Source: Ensifer sp. USDA 6670
Lineage (GTDB): Bacteria > Pseudomonadota > Alphaproteobacteria > Rhizobiales > Rhizobiaceae
Assembly: GCA_000421085.1 (NCBI GenBank)
Contig: ATWE01000009.1
Location: 1 to 64,000, forward strand
Direction: 5' to 3'
Length of the DNA: 64,000 nucleotides
This document shows positions 63,401-64,000 of this stretch, in pieces. How positions within the stretch are numbered: the stretch's first letter is position 1; the number at the start of each line of letters is the position of its first letter. Made by a program: the position numbers and the translations under genes. A model generated the notes under the pieces. It saw nothing but the letters and a program-made list of their open reading frames with translations. It did no database searches and was not told the origin of the DNA.

Positions 63401-63564
63401 ATCGCGCCGGCAGCATCTCCTAAAATTCCGACTGCCAGCGAGTAAAGCGACCCAGGGTCACGGCGGATTTCAACAAAATCCTCCGGGGCGACGCGAAACT
63501 CGTGCATTTTTGCGATCGCGCGCACCGTTGAAAGAACCTGTATTGCGGTTGCCTCAGGCTTCAT
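60439..63564 (-). CDS. hamB: Hachiman protein HamB, SF2 helicase
   Basis: Ski2-like superfamily 2 helicase of 1041 aa. A 240-aa N-terminal region precedes Walker A IQMPTSAGKT at residue 271; motif II is DEGH at 377-380, motif III SAVIGN, motif V region STLAQGVNFPIK and motif VI MGRAGRAGM. A helical C-terminal region of about 400 aa follows. Its start overlaps the end of the nuclease-like gene by 11 bp. Length, motif set and neighbour match HamB, which guards DNA and releases HamA on phage infection. Confidence 0.87.
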   Translation of the reverse strand: MKPEATAIQVLSTVRAIAKMHEFRVAPEDFVEIRRDPGSLYSLAVGILGDAAGAIADHFIDPAASDRPETWDEDIAAIDNVRFAATFFDSYLEAKLDGSITVEFSLLCASAYYLSDAIGNAVVVVKRSSEPPAELGGGLALLASRILQNRLEPIETEIFHAGFADRLLELIRGHYALQEEDDRAIPELCRELREELIEIGTDREVLYGDLVTAICSGKIQNSSRNRLPPTSDLSLEAWSPALAKTGFPIELWPAQRRIADADLLRGRSAVIQMPTSAGKTRATELIIRAAFLSKRTSLAIIVAPFKSLCHDIRSDLVRAFQGEHVLMDEVSDSYLMDFGIEQLLAQNSVLVITPEKLLYMLRRAPELAERIGLIVYDEGHQFEGFTRGPTYELLLSSLRMMLKPEAQIVLISAVIGNAEQIADWLIGDGSAIVGGEGLLPTAKSIAFASWQKERGWLRYVNPIDPDEDEYFVPRIIEELPLEKKSKRERDRVFPDRNHSAEISESVDIGLYLALHLGINGSVALFCGQKASVSKVSWRVVDLFKRKVGLDKPSAWSDSEELERLANLISSNLGDVDVVGASRLGVLSHHASTPHGIRLCVEHAMKAGHARIVACTSTLAQGVNFPIKYLVVTATQQGKEKIKVRDFHNLMGRAGRAGMHTESSVIFSAPSIYDEREDNYKNWRWEAAKKLLDQDGAEPSQSSILQIFEDYKQTAGTPVVLTFNLADENLAFADDDAIASIVKEVLRQFPNASASEVSDYLQGRARAIQSIAMYLAQHIDFEAEDAIAAAERLAANTLGYHLADDETRPRVVELFQATVKSIQNSTDAAYRKLIKKSPLAPAALNKLSKWIEASSDKLTAAVKDGTLLPLLIEQAIPLASAKSLSSLSDATVIPTILSVWTEGQSFASIREILVKGDVRVSGDHATADHVVSICEDGFGYHLAMILASVVDLVESIEPGLVDAVTLLQRQVKNGLQTESSLAFYEAGFADRVVAQQMAEAFPKVFDRAGAKACCRKEYDAVKALLESMPEYFREVARELGGH

Positions 63565-64000
63565 TTGCTGCCCTCTCGTATAGCGAGTGTACGAGATCCA
63601 TCATTGAGATGCCTTTGATGACAACGAGCCTAAGCTTGTCCTTGTTTGGATGCTCAGAGACTTGAGTTTTATCCAGTTCCATTTTTGCTGCGGTGTCTTC
63701 GTCCAGCACAGCAACTGCACCACTTAATCGCGTGAACGGACGATCTGCCTCATTCTGGAACCGCTCGATCTTAAGCGCAGCGTCCCGGCTCTTCCGGAGC
63801 ATCCGTTTTTTCAGGGCGCTAAGCGTCATAGCTTCACGCAAGCGGTCCTTAGCGGAATCGTTTACCGCTGTTTGAAGTCGATTTTCTTTCGTCGGCCGAA
63901 GGCCGGATTTGGATTCAACGATAAAAATCTCGTCTTTGGGGCTCGGCTTTTCGGAAGCAAACCGAAAGCCCACGACGTCTGTGCCGTTGTCCGACACATT
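63554..64000 (-). CDS. hamA: Hachiman protein HamA, C-terminal part (cut by window end)
   Basis: Last 149 codons of a gene that continues beyond the window. The nuclease motif of HamA (DUF1837, PD-(D/E)xK) is visible: Asp in NGTDVVGFRFAS and Glu-x-Lys in EIFIVESKSGLRP. A helical tail follows (LKKRMLRKSRDAALKIERF) and ends in ISMMDLVHSLYERAA. A GTG at 63995-63997 is probably internal. It overlaps hamB by 11 bp, the usual operon layout. Confidence 0.8.
   Translation of the reverse strand, partial: NVSDNGTDVVGFRFASEKPSPKDEIFIVESKSGLRPTKENRLQTAVNDSAKDRLREAMTLSALKKRMLRKSRDAALKIERFQNEADRPFTRLSGAVAVLDEDTAAKMELDKTQVSEHPNKDKLRLVVIKGISMMDLVHSLYERAANEA

Noticed and set aside
1-64000. CRISPR array
   Set aside because: No regularly spaced repeats of 24-40 bp were noticed anywhere in the window.

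Overview
The window reads as accessory DNA of an alphaproteobacterium, most likely Rhizobiales (Rhizobium/Sinorhizobium/Agrobacterium group). This is inferred from GC-rich codon use, dense ABC transporters, LysR and LacI regulators, a sigma-54 nitrate operon, and rhizobial-type IS elements. I see no rRNA, intact tRNA, ribosomal, replication or CRISPR genes, so a megaplasmid or genomic island fits best.

Left third (1-23.3 kb): metabolic cassettes separated by decaying DNA. An IS110 transposase is followed by a divergent LysR/SDR pair. Next comes a beta-fructoside uptake operon: LacI regulator, binding protein, two permeases, GH32 hydrolase and ATPase, with operators at the LacI and binding-protein starts. 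Its binding-protein gene is cut by an in-frame amber codon. IS30, alcohol-dehydrogenase and cupin relics lie before a nitrate ABC operon (nrtA-nrtB-nrtD) behind a sigma-54 promoter and an attenuator-like leader. Beyond it are a frameshifted antiporter, a LysR gene divergent from an SDR/monooxygenase/DJ-1 operon, a Tat-exported aldo/keto reductase overlapping a SUMF1-domain gene, and an AraC fragment next to an internally deleted ISL3 transposase.

Middle (23.5-41.8 kb): an unusual island of proteases, oxidases, one nuclease and unknown secreted or membrane proteins. It holds a 2-TM protein, a lipoprotein, a secreted trypsin-like protease coupled to a membrane protein, a signal-less subtilase, a PvdP-like tyrosinase, a secreted pair whose second member is a degenerate subtilase, a trypsin-NUC endonuclease fusion divergent from a membrane-inserted DyP-type peroxidase of 976 aa, and two small exported/membrane proteins. 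I recognise the parts but not the assembly; it is the best candidate for an undescribed system.

Right third (42-64 kb): defence genes plus a small biosynthetic-looking cluster. An HNH/ATPase remnant precedes an intact HNH gene (Septu-like features), then a 305-bp IS21-type element without transposase. A FAD/NAD(P) enzyme, ATP-grasp ligase and MFS exporter operon is divergent from a citrate-synthase-like protein with its own DNA-binding domain, with a palindrome between them. The window then ends in a defence island on the minus strand: a NACHT/STAND ATPase with an N-terminal nuclease-like domain (Avs-like), Gabija (gajA-gajB), an orphan with a possible nuclease motif, and Hachiman (hamA, cut by the window end, and hamB).
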